Below, one piece after another: positions 12,631 through 14,064 of a DNA stretch of 14,064 bases (positions are counted from its first letter, which is position 1; every line of letters starts with the position of its first letter). The notes under the pieces are model-generated. The model had not been told where the DNA came from. It made no database searches and saw only the letters and a list, made by a program, of their open reading frames with translations. The DNA is from Micavibrio sp. (GTDB taxonomy: Bacteria; Pseudomonadota; Alphaproteobacteria; Micavibrionales; Micavibrionaceae): the NCBI GenBank assembly GCA_027066695.1, contig JAMONE010000076.1:1-14064 (forward strand), read 5' to 3'. The position numbers and the translations under genes were made by a program.

Positions 12631-12659
12631 ACATCCCTCAAAAATTCTGATTTTGCATT
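12626..12659. repeat. Right copy of the direct repeat flanking yefM-yoeB (3' end of the FliK-like gene)
   Basis: It begins ATTAAACATCC, shared exactly with 12023-12033, and covers the last nine codons and the stop of the FliK-like gene. It also contains most of the yoeB stop codon. Together with the left copy it brackets about 570 bp holding the toxin-antitoxin operon and its promoter. Confidence 0.5.
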
Positions 12660-14064
12660 GGCGGTGATATTAACCCATTGCTCGGGGTTGTCTTGAAAGG
12701 CCAGCTCGCCCGTGAATGTGGTTTCATCGAGTGCGGCTTTATATTTTTGGCGCATTTCCATTTTCATGGCTGCGCTGAAAGATTGTTCGGTTCGTAGGAT
12801 TAAATCGAGCCTGCCTGCGCCGTCAGGATCACCCACAAACAATCCGTCAAGCTGTATTTTTCCCATTTGGCTTAAGTTCAAATTCATAACAAAACGGGTT
12901 TTGGAAGCCCTTTCATTTTCGTGTTCAGAGCCATCTTGGCTGCCTTCTTTTCGGTAATGAATAACGGATTTATGTATTTCATCTTGCCATGCCAAGGGAA
13001 GCGATAGCGAACGCCATTCTTGCGTGTTATCGTTGCTCATGCGATTAAGTGCGGAAAATTCGCCGCCAAGGCGAGTTATAAGCTCGGACTTTCCTGCTTG
13101 CTTAAGTAGCTCTATAGCTTTGCCGCCAAGCCAGCTCTGCACATCGCCGCTTCGCATAGCTGCAAGAAAAAACAACGCCGCCGAGCCAAGCTGAACGGGG
13201 GCGGCAGGGTTTGGCATTATATTGCTGAAAGCTTTGGTCACTGCGGGATTTACCTGCGCTAGAGCTTGTGTTATCTCTTGCATAATCGGCCAGATATCAG
13301 GGCTTACAAAGCTGTTATGCCCGATTATAATTTGCGCAGTTATCGGCGTTATATTAGTGCTTTTGGTGATGTTAAGCTCAATTTGCGTGCCTAAGGGGAT
13401 GTCCTCAATGGGTATTTGCAGGGCATAATGTTGCTCACCATGGTTTTGCGGCAGAGTTATTTTTAGTACAGGAAAGTTCTTATCCTGCGTAAAGCCAGCT
13501 AGAACCGCGCGCACATCGCCTGCGCGTTCATTAGGCTGAGTGTAGCTCTCGCCATGTTCAATTTGTGCAAATGGATGGGTTATATTACTTATCTTTATTT
13601 GCGTAAACGCGCTTGGTGCAGGTGTTTCAAGCGATATAGAGCTTATAGCTATCGGCGCATAAGCAGGGCTTGCGATGCTTTGGGTAAGTATAAAGCGCAG
13701 CGGCATTTCAGTTTTTGGCTGCGTCATTTTAAACGCTGCGCCAATATCTTTGTTATCGGCATTTGACGCGGGCAGGGCAAATATTTCCAATATCGATGGA
13801 GTAGGGAGTTTATTCAAATCCTGCGTTAAATTAATTACCGATGATCCGATATTTTGTTCTATCGAAAAAATCATTGTGAGATTAGCTTTTGTATCGATTA
13901 TATCAATATAAGGATTTGTGAGTTTTTGAACTAATTGTGGGGTTAGTAAATCGACTTTTATCAAATCTTGTGTGATTAATTCTTGCGCGGATAGATTTTG
14001 CGGCTGCGCTATTTTCGGTAGAGCCTGCGTTAGGTTTGGCGATTGTATTTGCTGCCCCGTAATT
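12627..14064 (-). CDS. FliK-like protein (5' end beyond window)
   Basis: The frame is open to the right edge with no stop, so the gene is 5'-truncated by the window; 478 residues are visible. A TTG at 13964 is not a convincing start because the frame continues upstream with similar Gln/Pro-rich sequence (QALPKIAQPQNLSAQEL). The first about 300 residues are low in charge and rich in Thr, Ile, Pro, Gln and Ala, as in exported linker regions. The C-terminal part contains RFVMNLNLSQMGKIQLDGLF, RLDLILRTEQSF, KMEMRQKYKAAL and a final beta-rich stretch, similar in plan to the C-terminal domain of the hook-length protein FliK (a LxLxxLGxVxL-type strand pattern). The nearby fliIJ supports a flagellar role. 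Identity to classical FliK is low, so it may be a different alphaproteobacterial family. No transmembrane segment is seen. Confidence 0.65.
   Translation of the reverse strand, partial: ITGQQIQSPNLTQALPKIAQPQNLSAQELITQDLIKVDLLTPQLVQKLTNPYIDIIDTKANLTMIFSIEQNIGSSVINLTQDLNKLPTPSILEIFALPASNADNKDIGAAFKMTQPKTEMPLRFILTQSIASPAYAPIAISSISLETPAPSAFTQIKISNITHPFAQIEHGESYTQPNERAGDVRAVLAGFTQDKNFPVLKITLPQNHGEQHYALQIPIEDIPLGTQIELNITKSTNITPITAQIIIGHNSFVSPDIWPIMQEITQALAQVNPAVTKAFSNIMPNPAAPVQLGSAALFFLAAMRSGDVQSWLGGKAIELLKQAGKSELITRLGGEFSALNRMSNDNTQEWRSLSLPLAWQDEIHKSVIHYRKEGSQDGSEHENERASKTRFVMNLNLSQMGKIQLDGLFVGDPDGAGRLDLILRTEQSFSAAMKMEMRQKYKAALDETTFTGELAFQDNPEQWVNITANAKSEFLRDV

Noticed and set aside
1..14064. CRISPR arrays, rRNA or tRNA genes, transposase or integrase genes
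   Set aside because: I looked for regular spaced repeats, tRNA-like cloverleaf ends and recombinase motifs and saw none.

Overview
The window comes from an alphaproteobacterium with an AT-rich genome. The clearest marker is a full-length CtrA (9112-9816) with the family's highly conserved DNA-binding region, next to flagellar fliI-fliJ; both are typical of the class. The non-coding DNA is AT-rich and the spacers are crowded with palindromic repeats. That suggests a lineage outside the GC-rich Caulobacterales and Rhizobiales, perhaps Holosporales-like, Rickettsiales-like or another deep branch. The sequence alone does not settle the order.

Layout. From 1 to about 9800 every gene lies on the minus strand. 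In transcription order they are: ctrA; pgsA-pyrD (4-nt gap); a degenerate, TipF-like EAL-domain gene; yejA (peptide-binding protein); kdsB-like and a histidine-phosphatase-like gene (ATGA overlap); a TPR gene with its own apparent promoter and terminator; yejB (permease); a 68-residue membrane peptide with its own strong promoter; and the first 33 codons of yejE at the left edge. The usual yejABEF block is therefore split: yejA is about 2.6 kb from yejB, and a small gene sits between yejB and yejE. From 9955 to 11720 the plus strand carries fliI and fliJ, divergent from ctrA across a spacer with seven TTAA half-sites. About 400 bp of repeat-rich spacer follows, then a complete yefM-yoeB toxin-antitoxin operon. 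A FliK-like gene on the minus strand runs off the right edge.

How the parts work together. CtrA, FliI, FliJ, the FliK-like protein and the TipF-like EAL protein point to flagellar motility tied to the cell cycle. The Yej proteins form an inner-membrane importer of oligopeptides, linked to antimicrobial-peptide resistance in other alphaproteobacteria. kdsB and pgsA serve envelope synthesis (lipopolysaccharide Kdo, phosphatidylglycerol), and pyrD serves pyrimidine synthesis.

Most notable observation: the yefM-yoeB module is bracketed by imperfect direct repeats of about 35 bp. One copy is the real 3' end of the FliK-like gene, stop codon included. The other is a ghost of that 3' end on the far side of the module. 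This suggests the module arrived at a gene end and rebuilt it. Other points of interest are the palindromic elements in most spacers, one filling the whole yejA-kdsB gap; a phosphatase-like protein lacking its second catalytic histidine; a KdsB with altered signature motifs; and a 10-11 bp phased TTAA array between ctrA and fliI.
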